Of a stretch of DNA of 64,000 bases, positions 42,289 to 52,008 are shown in pieces (the first letter of the stretch is position 1; each line of letters begins with the position of its first letter). Made by a program: the position numbers and the translations under genes. Source of the DNA: Nakamurella multipartita DSM 44233 (lineage in GTDB: Bacteria; Actinomycetota; Actinomycetes; Mycobacteriales; Nakamurellaceae); contig NC_013235.1 in NCBI RefSeq assembly GCF_000024365.1, positions 5,890,001 through 5,954,000 of the forward strand, read 5' to 3'. The notes under the pieces were generated by a model. The model was not told where the DNA came from and did no database searches. It saw only the letters and a program-made list of their open reading frames with translations.

Positions 42289-42609
42289 CTACAAGTAAAG
42301 CCCCGTCCCGCCCCGGGTGCGCTCGGAGGCCACCGCCTGCAGGTCACGCTCGCGCAACACCAGGTAGGTTTCGCCGCCGACCTCGACCTCGTACTGGTCC
42401 TCGGGGCTGAACAGCACCCGCTCACCGAGCTTGACCGAGCGCACGTGCTGGCCGACCCCGGCCACTTCGCCCCAGACCAGTCGCTTGGCCACCTCGGCGG
42501 TCGCCGGGATCAGGATGCCGGCCCTGGTGGTGCGCTCACCGCCGGGCGAGGAGGTCTTGATCAGGATCCGGTCATGGAGCATCTGGATGGCCAGCGGGGC
42601 GTCGGACAC
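42289..42609 (-). CDS. GroES-family co-chaperonin-like protein
   Basis: 106 residues with the Cpn10 fold: [43 protein letters not shown] at the start, [30 protein letters not shown] at the end. The mobile loop ([13 protein letters not shown]) is shortened relative to authentic GroES. No groEL neighbours it, so it is likely a second GroES-like protein and not the main co-chaperonin. Role unknown. Confidence 0.8.
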   Translation of the reverse strand: MSDAPLAIQMLHDRILIKTSSPGGERTTRAGILIPATAEVAKRLVWGEVAGVGQHVRSVKLGERVLFSPEDQYEVEVGGETYLVLRERDLQAVASERTRGGTGLYL

Positions 42610-42676
42610 CGGCTGAGCGTAGTCGCCGCCGTCCGGATCGCGGCTCGGAGAGGGACCGGAGACGGCCCGGAGACGA

Positions 42677-42729
42677 AGTGACCCCGCACAGCTGCCAGGT
42701 CGGGGGTCCGGCAGCTGTCCGGGGTCGCC
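42677..42729 (-). terminator. Long hairpin downstream of the PLP decarboxylase gene
   Basis: The arms 42677-42696 (ending CACAGCTGCC) and 42710-42729 (starting GGCAGCTGTC) pair at 17 of 20 positions around a 13-base loop. It begins 52 bp after the decarboxylase stop and before the start of the GroES-like gene on the same strand, so it probably separates the two transcripts. No T-run. Confidence 0.6.
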
Positions 42730-42780
42730 CTGACTATCGCTGAGAACTGGCTGTCCGTTACAACAAATTGGCTGCAGATT

Positions 42781-45597
42781 TTATGAATCTTGAAAGTCTG
42801 ACGCTGAGTAGTCAGGAACGCCGTCGTTGGTCACCTTACGTGAGGACGCACCGTCCCGTGCCTCGCGAGCGATCTCCAAGGCCTTGTCGATGTACACCCG
42901 GTACCCCCGATCGGCCCGCAGCCCGTGCACCTCGGAGGTATCCAGGCTGTTCATGTAGTCCAGGATCTGCCGGCTGAACTTCTGGCCGGGCACCAGCACC
43001 GGGAAACCCGGCGGGTAGGGCGTCACGTACGTCGCCGAGACCACGTCGACGCCGCGGTCCAGCTTCTCCTGGATCAGCTCGGGCATCAGGTACTCGCACA
43101 GGCTGTCGTCGTAGGACAGGAAGAACGCGCGCCGCACGTCGCCCTCCGGAGTGGCCGGACCCGGGCCCGGATCGTCGGCCGGGCTCGGCCGGAACGCGTC
43201 GTGGAAGGACGAGAAGTCCGGCAGCGGCGCCGACGAACTGGTCAGCCGGCGCACCGCGTGCTCGTGCGCCGCCCGTTCGGCCAGGCTCATGTCGGTGACC
43301 TTCTCGTCCAGCTCGCGGGCGATCTTGACCAGCACCTCGATCAGGTAGGCCACCGAGCTGCGGGTGGTGCCGATGTTGGTCATGAACAGCACGCTGTTGC
43401 GGGAGGTCTTGTTGATCTGCACCCCGTGCCGGTCCATGAGGTACTCGCGCTTGAAGGTGTCGCCGTCGATGCCGGTGGCGCCGATCGAGATGGTGACCCG
43501 GCACGGGTCCAGCGCGAACTCGTCGGACCGCCAGGCCAGCTGCATGTTCTTCAGGCCGGAACGCAGCGGCTGGCCGATGCCCGAGGGGCGGAACTCCGCC
43601 GGGATCAGGTCGGCGGTGGTCAGGCAGCGCATGTACTTGCGCAGCAGCGGGTGGTTGTCGACGGCGTCGCGCAACCGCATCGCGTACTCGACCTGCTTTT
43701 GCACCAGCTCGAAGCCCTCCAGGGCGGCCTGCCGGCGACCCAGGTCCAACGAGGCCAGGATCTGGTAGTTCGGCGAGGTCGAGGTGTGCGCCATGTACGC
43801 CTCGTGGAAGTTCTCCTCGACCTTCTGCCCGAAGTCCTGGTCGAAGACGTGGATCATCGAGCCCTGCCGCAGCGAGGTCAGCGTCTTGTGCGTCGACTGG
43901 GTCGCGTACACCCGCACCCGGGCCCGGGCCGGGTCCGGGATGAGCCGGGTATCCAGCAGCTCGGCGTCCGTGGCGTCCTTGATCTGCTCGTTCCAGGCGG
44001 CGAAGACCTTGCGGTACTGCGGGTCCCGCAGCTTGCCCAGCAGCGACCCGGCCGAGTGCATGCCGGTGCGCGGCCGGTAGACCGGATGGAACCGGGCGAA
44101 GGCGAACCACGCCTCGTCCCACAGGAAGACCAGGTCGGGCTTGATGGCCAGGCACTCCTGCATGACCCGCTCGGCGTCGTAGACCATGCCGTCGAACGTG
44201 CAGTTGGTCAGCATCAGCATCTTGACCCGGTCGAGCTTGCCGGCCCGGCGCAGCTCCAGCAGTTGCGCCTTGATCGAGCGCAGCGGCACCGCCCCGTACA
44301 TCGAGTACTCGTTGAGCGGGTAGGCGTCCAGGTAGATCACGTGGGCCCCGGAGAGCATCAGCCCGTAGTGGTGGGACTGATGGCAGTTGCGGTCGACCAG
44401 CACGATGTCCCCGGGCTGCACCAGGGCCTGGCAGACGATCTTGTTCGCGGTCGAGGTGCCGTTGGTGGCGAAGAAGGTCTGCCGCGACCCGAAGGTGCGC
44501 GCGGCCAGGTCCTGGGCCTCACGCAGCGGGCCGGTCGGTTCCAGCAGGGAGTCCAGACCGCCGCAGGTGGCCGAGGTCTCGGCCAGGAAGATGTCCAGGC
44601 CGTAGAAGTCGATCATGTCCTTGATCCAGTGCGAGTTCACGATCGACTTGCCCTGGGAGATGGGCAGGGCGTGGAACACACCGGTCGGCCGGTGGCTGTA
44701 CTTCTGCAGGGCGTTGAAGAACGGCGACCGGTACCGCTCCTCGATCCCGCCGAGCAGGCTCAGGTGCAGCTCCAGCGTGCCCTCGCGGGAGTGGAAGATG
44801 CGGCGGAAGTCGTGGCTGAGCCAGCCGGCGACGTCCTCCAGGGTGATCTCGGTCATCAGGTACAGGTCCAGCTCGGGCCGGATGCCGACCAGGGCCTTGC
44901 CCAGCAGGTCGGCGCGCTCCTCGACCGAATGCTCCATCAGATCGTTGGGCGAGCGGTCGTCGACGAAGTGCGCCACCGCCGACATGTCCCGCCCCGAATG
45001 CTGGGCGAACCGACGCTTGATCACGCAGGCCTGCAGGCTGAAGTTGATCCGGGCGGCGATCACCGCGTCCTCGAAGCTGGGCACCACGACGATCTCGTAG
45101 ATGAACTCGTCGTCCGGGCGGCGCCAGGCCCGCAGCTCCTGACGCAGCGCCCGTTCCTGTGCCTCGGTCATGTCCTCGACGACGAGCACCTCGAAGTAGG
45201 GCCGCTGCGGCGTGCTCGTCCCGGTGGTCGAGCCCGACTGGTCCATGGTGTCGGTGATGGCCGCGGCCACCGACCACGGGATGCCGTTGCGGAAGGAGTC
45301 GCTGGCCAGGGCCCGGCTGACGCTGGCCACGGCCCGGGCGAACCGGGTGTACTTGCCGGCGGTGAACAACCGGCGGCCGGCCTGGAAGGCCTGCGGGCCG
45401 GGGAACGCCCAGTACCGCTCGATCGGGTTGAGCCGCTCCAGCAGGCCGCTCACCCGGTCGGCGTGGGCGTCGACCGGGCGGTCCGCGGCCGCGGCGACGG
45501 CCAACCGCTCGGCGGCCTCCTCCAGGGTGGACCAGGTGTCCTTGCGGTACTGCGAGAGGTTGTTGTAGCCCTGCAGTACCGTGCCCGCGCTGTTCAT
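42781..45597 (-). CDS. Orn/Lys/Arg-type PLP amino acid decarboxylase
   Basis: 938 residues, fold-type I PLP enzyme. PLP-site segments: FFATNGTSTANKIVCQALVQPGDIVLVDRNCHQS, FLWDEAWFAFARFHPVYRPR (cofactor Asp) and ATQSTHKTLTSLRQGS (Schiff-base Lys). The C-terminal domain contains SYDDSLCEYLMPEL and YVTPYPPGFPVLVPGQ. An N-terminal region of about 200 residues precedes a wing-like segment (FEVLVVEDMTEAQERALRQELRAWR). Produces a polyamine-type diamine or agmatine; substrate cannot be decided. ATG 45595-45597. Downstream of a 2-oxoacid dehydrogenase operon with a 124-bp gap. Confidence 0.85.
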   Translation of the reverse strand: MNSAGTVLQGYNNLSQYRKDTWSTLEEAAERLAVAAAADRPVDAHADRVSGLLERLNPIERYWAFPGPQAFQAGRRLFTAGKYTRFARAVASVSRALASDSFRNGIPWSVAAAITDTMDQSGSTTGTSTPQRPYFEVLVVEDMTEAQERALRQELRAWRRPDDEFIYEIVVVPSFEDAVIAARINFSLQACVIKRRFAQHSGRDMSAVAHFVDDRSPNDLMEHSVEERADLLGKALVGIRPELDLYLMTEITLEDVAGWLSHDFRRIFHSREGTLELHLSLLGGIEERYRSPFFNALQKYSHRPTGVFHALPISQGKSIVNSHWIKDMIDFYGLDIFLAETSATCGGLDSLLEPTGPLREAQDLAARTFGSRQTFFATNGTSTANKIVCQALVQPGDIVLVDRNCHQSHHYGLMLSGAHVIYLDAYPLNEYSMYGAVPLRSIKAQLLELRRAGKLDRVKMLMLTNCTFDGMVYDAERVMQECLAIKPDLVFLWDEAWFAFARFHPVYRPRTGMHSAGSLLGKLRDPQYRKVFAAWNEQIKDATDAELLDTRLIPDPARARVRVYATQSTHKTLTSLRQGSMIHVFDQDFGQKVEENFHEAYMAHTSTSPNYQILASLDLGRRQAALEGFELVQKQVEYAMRLRDAVDNHPLLRKYMRCLTTADLIPAEFRPSGIGQPLRSGLKNMQLAWRSDEFALDPCRVTISIGATGIDGDTFKREYLMDRHGVQINKTSRNSVLFMTNIGTTRSSVAYLIEVLVKIARELDEKVTDMSLAERAAHEHAVRRLTSSSAPLPDFSSFHDAFRPSPADDPGPGPATPEGDVRRAFFLSYDDSLCEYLMPELIQEKLDRGVDVVSATYVTPYPPGFPVLVPGQKFSRQILDYMNSLDTSEVHGLRADRGYRVYIDKALEIAREARDGASSRKVTNDGVPDYSASDFQDS

Positions 45598-45721
45598 CGG
45601 CCGCCCCTTTGCGGTATGGATCCGGAACCGACGCGTCAGGTCGGCCCCGGACACCATCTTGCGCGCGCCGGGCGTCCCGCGCGCGCAGTCGGACGTGATG
45701 GGCGCGCAGCGCCCGGGCCGG

Positions 45722-47215
45722 TCAGAAGGCCAGGGCCAGCCCCGGATCGGCCAGCAGGGCACCGATGTCGGCCAGGAACTGCGAGCCCTGCTGCCCGTCG
45801 ATGACGCGGTGGTCGAAGCTGAGCGCCAGCTGGCATACCTTGCGCACCGCCAACTCACCGTCGACGACCCACGGCGCGTCCCGGATCGCGCCCAGGGCCA
45901 GGATCGCCGACTGGCCCGGGTTGATGATCGGCGTGCCGGTGTCCACCCCGAACACCCCCACGTTGGTGATGGTGAAGGTGCCGCCGGTCAGCTGGGCCAG
46001 GCTGGTCCGACCGGCCCGGGCGGTGGCGGTGAGCTCCTGCAGGGCCCGGGCCAGGTCGGCCAGGCCCATCGCGTCCGCGTCCCGGATGACCGGCACGATC
46101 AGCCCGCGGTCGGTGGCCGCGGCGATGCCCAGGTGCACGTCCCGCTTGACCAGGATCTGGTCCGGGCCGTCGGTGCCCGCCTCGTAGACCGAATTGATCT
46201 CGGGGGTGCGCCGGGCGGCCAGGCACACGGCGCGGGCGGTCAGGGCCAGCGGCGTCGGGGGCGCGTCGGCGAATTCCCGGCGGGTCCGCAGCCGCTCCCG
46301 CAGCTGCATCATCGGGGTGACGTCAACGGTGAGGAACTCGGTCACGTGCGGGGCGGTGAACGCGCTGGCCACCATGGCCGCGGCGGTCGCCTTGCGCACC
46401 CCGGTCACCGCGATCCGGTACTCCCGAGACCCGTCGTCGGGCCTGGTCGACGCGCGGGCCGCCGGCGGAGCCGGCTCCCGATCCGGACCCGCGGCCGGCC
46501 GGGTCCGCGCCGCGGCGGCGTGCTCGACGTCCTCCCGGCTGATCACCCCGTCCGCGCGGGAGGGGGCCACCGCGTGCAGGTCGATACCCAGATCCTTGGC
46601 CAGCTTGCGGACCGGCGGAGTGGCCAGCGGAGCCGCGTGGGTCGCGTGCGCGGCCGGCGGTTCCGGCTCGGCCGGGACCGGCGGCGGCGATGACACAGGG
46701 GCGGCCGGGGCGCGTGATGCGGGGGCGGCCGCCCCGGTCGGGGCGGCGCGGCGGGCGCGGCGGCCCCCCGACCGTCCGGCCGGCACGTAGCCGACCAGCG
46801 TGGCGATCCGCCCGTCGGCGGTCACCTCACCGATCTTGGACCCGGTCTCGGCCGCGGCGCCGTTGACCGGGCCACCCTCGACGACGGCGCCGTGGTCACC
46901 CGCCGGAGCGGTCCCGGTGTCGGTTCCGGTGTCGATGGTGATGATCGGCGTCCCGACCTCGACGGTCGCGCCCGGTTCGGCGAGCAGCTGGTGGACCCGG
47001 CCGGCGTACGGGCAGGGCAGTTCGACGGCCGCCTTGGCCGTCTCGATCTCCACGATGACCTGGTTGACGGTGACGGTGTCGCCGACGGCGACCCGCCAGC
47101 CGATGATGTCGGCCTCGGTCAGGCCTTCGCCGGCGTCCGGCATGCGGAAGGTCTCGAGCCGGCCGGTCGGTCGGGTGGTGCTCTCGGTGCTGGTCACGGG
47201 TTCGTTCCTCGTCAC
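45722..47215 (-). CDS. Dihydrolipoamide acyltransferase (E2) of a 2-oxoacid dehydrogenase complex
   Basis: 497 residues. Single N-terminal lipoyl domain (FRMPDAGEGLTEADIIGW; lipoylated Lys in EIETAKAAVEL), an Ala/Pro-rich linker interrupted by GYVPAGRSGGRRARRAAP, a peripheral E3/E1-binding domain (VRKLAKDLGIDLHAVAPSRADGVISREDV), another linker and the C-terminal catalytic domain with SFDHRVIDGQQG (catalytic His/Asp). Gene set and domain order match branched-chain 2-oxoacid dehydrogenase (BkdC/BkdH). Three bp after the E1 beta gene. Confidence 0.9.
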   Translation of the reverse strand: MTRNEPVTSTESTTRPTGRLETFRMPDAGEGLTEADIIGWRVAVGDTVTVNQVIVEIETAKAAVELPCPYAGRVHQLLAEPGATVEVGTPIITIDTGTDTGTAPAGDHGAVVEGGPVNGAAAETGSKIGEVTADGRIATLVGYVPAGRSGGRRARRAAPTGAAAPASRAPAAPVSSPPPVPAEPEPPAAHATHAAPLATPPVRKLAKDLGIDLHAVAPSRADGVISREDVEHAAAARTRPAAGPDREPAPPAARASTRPDDGSREYRIAVTGVRKATAAAMVASAFTAPHVTEFLTVDVTPMMQLRERLRTRREFADAPPTPLALTARAVCLAARRTPEINSVYEAGTDGPDQILVKRDVHLGIAAATDRGLIVPVIRDADAMGLADLARALQELTATARAGRTSLAQLTGGTFTITNVGVFGVDTGTPIINPGQSAILALGAIRDAPWVVDGELAVRKVCQLALSFDHRVIDGQQGSQFLADIGALLADPGLALAF

Positions 47216-47218
47216 GGG

Positions 47219-48226
47219 TCAGTAGGCCAGGACGCGATCGACCGCATGCATGACCTTGTCCAGATCCGGCAGGTACTCGTCCTCGACCCGGCTGGGGGGA
47301 TAGGGGGTGTCGTAGCCGGCGACCCGCAGCACGGGCGCGGCCAGCGAGTAGAACGCCTCCTCGGTGACCCGGGCGGCGATGTCGGCGGTGATCGAGGACT
47401 CCCGCGGCGCCTCGGACACCACGACCAGCCGGCCCGTCTTGCGGACCGAAGCCAGCACCGGATCCAGATCCAGCGGGGACAGCGTGCGCAGGTCGATGAC
47501 CTCCAACGAGCGGCCCTCGGCCTGGGCCGCGTCAGCCGCCGACAGCAGGATCGGCATGCTCGCGCCGTAGGAGACCACGGTGACGTCGGTGCCGGGCCGG
47601 CGAACCACGCTGGTCAGGCAGGGCGGCGGCCACGGGTCGCCGGGCCGGTGCCGGGGGTACCGGTCGGGATCCAGGTCGCCCTTCTCCCAGTAGCGCCGCT
47701 TCGGTTCGAAGAAGATCACCGGGTCGTCGCAGGCGATGGCCGCCCGCAGCATGTCGTAGGCGTCCTGCGGGTTCGAGCAGGCGACCACCCGGAGCCCGGC
47801 GATGTGACAGAAGAACGACTCGGGCGACTCGGCGTGATGCTCGACGGCACCGATGCCGCCGCCGAACGGGATCCGGATGACCATCGGCATCGACCAGGCG
47901 CCCTGGGTCCGGTAGGTGATCTTGGCGACCTGGGAGGAGATCTGGTCGAACGCGGGGAAGACGAAGCCGTCGAACTGGATCTCGGCAACCGGCCGGTAGC
48001 CGCGCATGGCCAGGCCGACCGCGGTGCCGACGATGCCGGACTCGGCCAGCGGGGTATCCAGCACCCGGTGGTCGCCGAAGTCCTTCTGCAGCCCGTCGGT
48101 CACCCGGAACACGCCGCCCAGCCGGCCGACGTCCTCGCCCATCACGATGACCTTCGGGTCGTCGTCCATGGCCGCGCGCAGCCCGGCGTTGAGGGCCTTG
48201 GCCAAGGTGGTCGTGGTCGTGGTCAT
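47219..48226 (-). CDS. 2-oxoacid dehydrogenase E1 component, beta subunit
   Basis: 335 residues. Transketolase pyrimidine-binding domain: VIVMGEDVGRLGGVFRVTDGL, LDTPLAESGIVGTAVGLAMRG, EIQFDGFVFPAFDQISSQVAKI. C-terminal domain: VVSYGASMPILLSAADAA and VIDLRTLSPLDLDPVLASVRKTGRLVVVSEA. Forms the ThDP site with the alpha subunit. ATG 48224-48226 overlaps the alpha-subunit stop by one base (TGATG). Confidence 0.92.
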   Translation of the reverse strand: MTTTTTTLAKALNAGLRAAMDDDPKVIVMGEDVGRLGGVFRVTDGLQKDFGDHRVLDTPLAESGIVGTAVGLAMRGYRPVAEIQFDGFVFPAFDQISSQVAKITYRTQGAWSMPMVIRIPFGGGIGAVEHHAESPESFFCHIAGLRVVACSNPQDAYDMLRAAIACDDPVIFFEPKRRYWEKGDLDPDRYPRHRPGDPWPPPCLTSVVRRPGTDVTVVSYGASMPILLSAADAAQAEGRSLEVIDLRTLSPLDLDPVLASVRKTGRLVVVSEAPRESSITADIAARVTEEAFYSLAAPVLRVAGYDTPYPPSRVEDEYLPDLDKVMHAVDRVLAY

Positions 48227-49506
48227 CAGCGCTCCCCCGCCCCGGAAGTCTCGTCCGCGAAGCCGGCCAGGTAGTCGGCGTGCTCGCGTTGCTGCGCCTG
48301 CAGGCCGGCGTGCGGCTCGCTGTAGACGTGGCTGAACATGCGCTCCGGCGCCGGTTTGGGCATCTGCACGCAGAAGCTGCGGAACCGGGCGGCCAGCTCG
48401 TCGGCCTCCGCGCCGACCTGGTCGAAGAAGGCCTGGTCGGCCAGCCCCTCGCGGGCCAGGTGCGCGCGCACCCGTTCGATCGGGTCGAGCAGCTTCCAGT
48501 GCTCCTCTTCGGCGGCCATCCGGTACCGGGTCGGATCGTCCGAGGTGGTGTGCGCGTCCATCCGGTAGGTGAACGCCTCGATCATCACCGGGCCGTTGCC
48601 CGAACGGCACTCGTCCAGCGCCCAGCGGGTGACGGCCAGGCAGGCCAGCACGTCGTTGCCGTCGACCCGGACGCCGGGGAACCCGTAGCCGGTCGAGCGT
48701 TCCCACAGCGGTACCCGCGACTGGCGGGCCACCGGCTCGGAGATCGCCCACTGGTTGTTCTGGCAGTAGAAGACGATCGGCGCGTCGAAGGCGGCCGCGA
48801 AGACCATCCCCTCGTGCACGTCGCCCTGGCTGGTGGCCCCGTCCCCGAAGAACACGATGGTGGCCTCGTCGGTGCCGGCCCCGTTCGCGCCGTCGGCCCG
48901 CGAGCCGATCACCCCGTCGAACTTCTGGCCCATCGCGTAGCCGGTGGCGTTGAGCACCTGGTTGCCGATGACGATGGTGTAGCCGTTGAAACCGGTCCGC
49001 TTGGGGTCCCAGCCGCAGTGATCGGTGCCGCGGAAGATGCCCAGCAGCTCGGTCGGATCGACCCCGCGGCACCAGGCCACACCGTGCTCCCGGTAGGACG
49101 GGAAGGCCATGTCCGCGGGCCGCAGCGCCCGGCCGGCGCCGACCTGGGCGGCCTCCTGGCCCAGCAGCGGGACCCAGATGTTGAGCTGGCCCTGCCGTTG
49201 CAGCGCATTGCCCTCCCGGTCGAATCGCCGGACCAGGACCATGTCCCGGTACAGGCCGCGCAGCAGGTCCGCGGAGATCTCGATCGGGAAGTCCTCGCGC
49301 GGGGTGAACACCCCCTCGGGCGAGAGCACCTGGACCAGGTCCTCACCGTGGCTGGTGGCGCGCAGCCCGGCGATCACCTCGGACGGGGTGGGAGCACCGC
49401 GCAGTCCGGCCGCGCCGCGGGCGGCGGCCTGGGTGACGGAGGTCGGGTGGTAGGGATCGCTCTCGCGGGTGGCCGGCGGGTCGGACGGCGACCGTTCCGG
49501 TGCCAT
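48226..49506 (-). CDS. 2-oxoacid dehydrogenase E1 component, alpha subunit
   Basis: 426 residues. ThDP motif GDGATSQGDVHEGMVFAAAFDAPIVFYCQNNQWAIS and SYREHGVAWCRGVD upstream; YRMDAHTTSDDPTRYR near the C-terminal third is the usual phosphorylation-loop region of branched-chain E1 alpha. The first 55 residues are a low-similarity extension. ATG preceded by GAGGAGAC. First gene of the E1a-E1b-E2 operon; likely substrate is branched-chain 2-oxoacids (valine/leucine/isoleucine breakdown and branched fatty-acid primers). Confidence 0.92.
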   Translation of the reverse strand: MAPERSPSDPPATRESDPYHPTSVTQAAARGAAGLRGAPTPSEVIAGLRATSHGEDLVQVLSPEGVFTPREDFPIEISADLLRGLYRDMVLVRRFDREGNALQRQGQLNIWVPLLGQEAAQVGAGRALRPADMAFPSYREHGVAWCRGVDPTELLGIFRGTDHCGWDPKRTGFNGYTIVIGNQVLNATGYAMGQKFDGVIGSRADGANGAGTDEATIVFFGDGATSQGDVHEGMVFAAAFDAPIVFYCQNNQWAISEPVARQSRVPLWERSTGYGFPGVRVDGNDVLACLAVTRWALDECRSGNGPVMIEAFTYRMDAHTTSDDPTRYRMAAEEEHWKLLDPIERVRAHLAREGLADQAFFDQVGAEADELAARFRSFCVQMPKPAPERMFSHVYSEPHAGLQAQQREHADYLAGFADETSGAGER

Positions 49507-49873
49507 GACGTCTCCTCAGTCGTTCGGGCCAATGCCCGGGATCGCCGGGAATCGGCACCGACGTGGCCCGGAGGCGGTGCGTACGCACAGGGCCCGTCGG
49601 CATTGACGGTGGCGGCGAGCGCCTCGGCCCGGGTGGATCGCACCCGCCGCCCTGCGCTCGACACCGTCGATAGTGGCACGAAGCCCGCCGGTATTCGACT
49701 GCGCCACGTCCGACAATCGGAGCCTCGACGGTCGGGACCTGCGGCGTTGCCGCTTCGACGGGGCGGCGGCCGGTGGCCGACGGCTGCTGCTGGCGCGGGC
49801 CGGGCCGGCCCGACATACGATCAGACCTTCGCCGCGGTCGGACGACCTCGGCCTCTTCGTCGCGGAGGTCGGT
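49507..49873. other. Intergenic region between E1 alpha and coxG
   Basis: 367 bp between divergent genes. Open frames exist but have no recognisable protein character. No clear promoter, hairpin or RNA element could be identified. Confidence 0.4.
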
Positions 49874-50572
49874 ATGGAACTGGAGCATCGGTTCGAGGTT
49901 CCGGTGGGAGTCGAGAAGGCCTGGAATTCGCTGCTGGACATGGAACTGGTCGGGCCCTGCTTCCCGGGGGCGATCCTGGACCACGTCGAGGGCGACGATT
50001 TCAGCGGATCGGTCAAGATCAAGCTGGGTCCGATCCGGATGACCTACAAGGGACACGCCCGCATCGTCGAGAAGGACGAGGCGACCCATCGGGCCAAGAT
50101 CGAGGCGACCGGCAACGCCGGTGGCTCCACCTCCACCGCGGCCATGCTGGTCACCGCGACCGCGACCGCGCTGGCCCCCAACCGCACCCAGGTCGATCTG
50201 GTCACCACCCTGTCGTTGACCGGACGCCCGGCCCAGTTCGGCCGCGGGGTGATGGTCGACGTCGGCAACAAACTGATCGGCCAGTTCGCCGACTGCGTCT
50301 CCACCAAGCTGGCCGGGCACGAGTCCGGGGGCGCCGAGCTGGTCGACGTGACCAACCCGGACGAGGTCGCCGCGGACTACGTCACGCCGACCCCGGCGGC
50401 GGCCGCCGCGTTCGGGGCGCCGGGCGGGGCCGCCCCGGCCGCGGGCGAGCTGGACCTGTGGTCGGCCACCGCGACCCCGATCCTCAAGCGGGTGCTGCCA
50501 ATCATCGCCGGGATCGTCGCGCTGATCCTGGTGCGCAAGCTGTTCAAGCGGCACCCGGACGGCACCGAGTAG
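49874..50572 (+). CDS. coxG: CoxG-like SRPBCC protein with C-terminal membrane anchor
   Basis: 232 residues. CoxG-type SRPBCC fold: MELEHRFEVPVGVEKAWNSLLDMELVGPCFPGAILDHVEGDDFSGSVKIKLGPIRMTYKGHARI, with a hydrophobic cavity expected. An Ala/Pro-rich stretch and a C-terminal helix (VLPIIAGIVALILVRKLF, about residues 207-224) follow. CoxG is known to tie CO dehydrogenase to the membrane and has been implicated in getting quinone to the enzyme. Here it lies 29 kb from coxMSL rather than in the operon. ATG 49874 is at the conserved domain start. Other SRPBCC roles cannot be excluded. Confidence 0.8.
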   Translation: MELEHRFEVPVGVEKAWNSLLDMELVGPCFPGAILDHVEGDDFSGSVKIKLGPIRMTYKGHARIVEKDEATHRAKIEATGNAGGSTSTAAMLVTATATALAPNRTQVDLVTTLSLTGRPAQFGRGVMVDVGNKLIGQFADCVSTKLAGHESGGAELVDVTNPDEVAADYVTPTPAAAAAFGAPGGAAPAAGELDLWSATATPILKRVLPIIAGIVALILVRKLFKRHPDGTE

Positions 50573-50603
50573 CCCGTCACCGCTCGGGCCCGGATCGATC
50601 AGG

Positions 50604-51689
50604 TCAGGCCAGGCCGCTCTTGCGGATCATCTTGGCCTCGTACATGGCCGCGTCGGCCCGGTCGAGCAGGACGTTGGTGTCGAAGTCCGGGTCCGCCGAC
50701 GAGGCGCTGGCGGTACCGATGCTGGCCGAGATGCCCTGCTCGGCCAGTCGCTGATTGGTCCGGTCGACCAGGGTCTGCGCGTCCCGCTGGCTCGTGCTGG
50801 TGATCAGCACGGCGAACTCGTCCCCGCCGACCCGGGCGATGGTGTCGTTTTCCCGGAACGCCCCCCGCAGCACCTCGGCCACCGACCGGATCAGGGCGTC
50901 GCCGGCGGCGTGGCCGTGCCGATCGTTCACCGACTTCAGGTCGTCCACGTCGATGTAGACGACGGTCAGGTCCAGACCCTCCTTGCGCAGCCGGGCGGGG
51001 ATCTCACGGACCACCTCGTACAGGCCGCGCTGGTTGGCCAGCCCGGTGAGCTCGTCGGTGGTGGCCAGCCGGTGCACCTCGTGCTGGGCGGACTCGAACC
51101 GGCGGACGGTGCGCCGGCGGGCGATGTTGAGCACGATGGCCAGCGCGTTGGCCTTGATGATCTGCGCGGCGAACGTGGCCGGCGGGACGGGCAGGCCGAA
51201 CCCGGCGGCACAGGCGATCCAGAACAGGTCGACGAAGGCGATGGTGGCCACCGCCCAGAACCGGTTGTGCACCAGCGCGCCCAGGGCGACGATCACCAGC
51301 AGCATGCCGATGGCCGGATAGGTCACCCTGGTGCCCAGGATGTAGATCATCGGGTTGGCCGCGACCAACGCGGTCACCACCGCCCCGAACCGCAACGAGT
51401 GACGCCGCAGCACCTGCCCGCGGCCGCTGTGCAGGACGAGGAAGGACACGGCCAGGAACAGACCGGTCAGCGCGGCCAGGCCGGAGGACCACCAGGAGCC
51501 CGGGGTCGGGTCGAACTTGAACTGGGCGAACGAGACGAAGCCGAACATGATCGCGCCGAGCCCGCAGAAGGGCCCCATGGCGTCGTTGATGACGACGGAC
51601 TGGTTGTCCTCGCCCAGGTCGCGGTTGGCTATCGGCGCGCGCCACCACGCCCCCCCGCGCCGCTCACCATTTCGCGACTGTGTCACCAC
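50604..51689 (-). CDS. Membrane diguanylate cyclase (GGDEF)
   Basis: 361 residues. Six or so helices in the first 190 residues, then GGDEF: TTDELTGLANQRGLYEVV, VYIDVDDLKSVNDRHGHAAGD, RVGGDEFAVLI (intact active site). The usual RxxD inhibitory site five residues before GGDEF is not clear (ENDTIARVGGDEF). Makes c-di-GMP; the membrane part may sense an unknown signal. GTG start. Confidence 0.88.
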   Translation of the reverse strand: MVTQSRNGERRGGAWWRAPIANRDLGEDNQSVVINDAMGPFCGLGAIMFGFVSFAQFKFDPTPGSWWSSGLAALTGLFLAVSFLVLHSGRGQVLRRHSLRFGAVVTALVAANPMIYILGTRVTYPAIGMLLVIVALGALVHNRFWAVATIAFVDLFWIACAAGFGLPVPPATFAAQIIKANALAIVLNIARRRTVRRFESAQHEVHRLATTDELTGLANQRGLYEVVREIPARLRKEGLDLTVVYIDVDDLKSVNDRHGHAAGDALIRSVAEVLRGAFRENDTIARVGGDEFAVLITSTSQRDAQTLVDRTNQRLAEQGISASIGTASASSADPDFDTNVLLDRADAAMYEAKMIRKSGLA

Positions 51690-52008
51690 GCCCAGCTATC
51701 CCCTAGAACCCCGCATGACATCTGCGCTGACGACCTGCATCGCCCGACCCGCCTCCCCGCGGGGCCGTGCGGCCGGACACCGGACTAGGAAATCACGAAA
51801 GTCCGACCGCCCGTCGGCCGAAGTCATCATCGTAGGGCTGAACGAGCAAGAATCACCGGGTCGGCAAGATCCCTTGGTCCGTTAGGGCAGCCTGAGATGT
51901 CATTCCGTGGTCAGCCGGGCGACGCCGGCCGGACCCGATTGGGCCGACCGGCGCCGCGGCGATTGCTCCCCGCGCTCAGACCGCGATCAGGCACCGCTCG
52001 GAGCGGAC
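51690..52008. other. Intergenic region between the GGDEF gene and PEPCK
   Basis: 319 bp, noticeably AT-richer around 51785-51900 than its surroundings, suggesting promoter DNA for the minus-strand GGDEF gene. I see no gene or structured RNA in it. Confidence 0.4.

Noticed and set aside
42925..45804. A 959-codon plus-strand open frame opposite the PLP decarboxylase
   Set aside because: Shadow frame with low-complexity His/Gln/Arg/Val content; the minus strand has the conserved PLP enzyme motifs.
51690..52008. Possible c-di-GMP riboswitch upstream of the GGDEF gene
   Set aside because: No conserved riboswitch core or tetraloop-receptor pattern could be seen in the AT-richer stretch.
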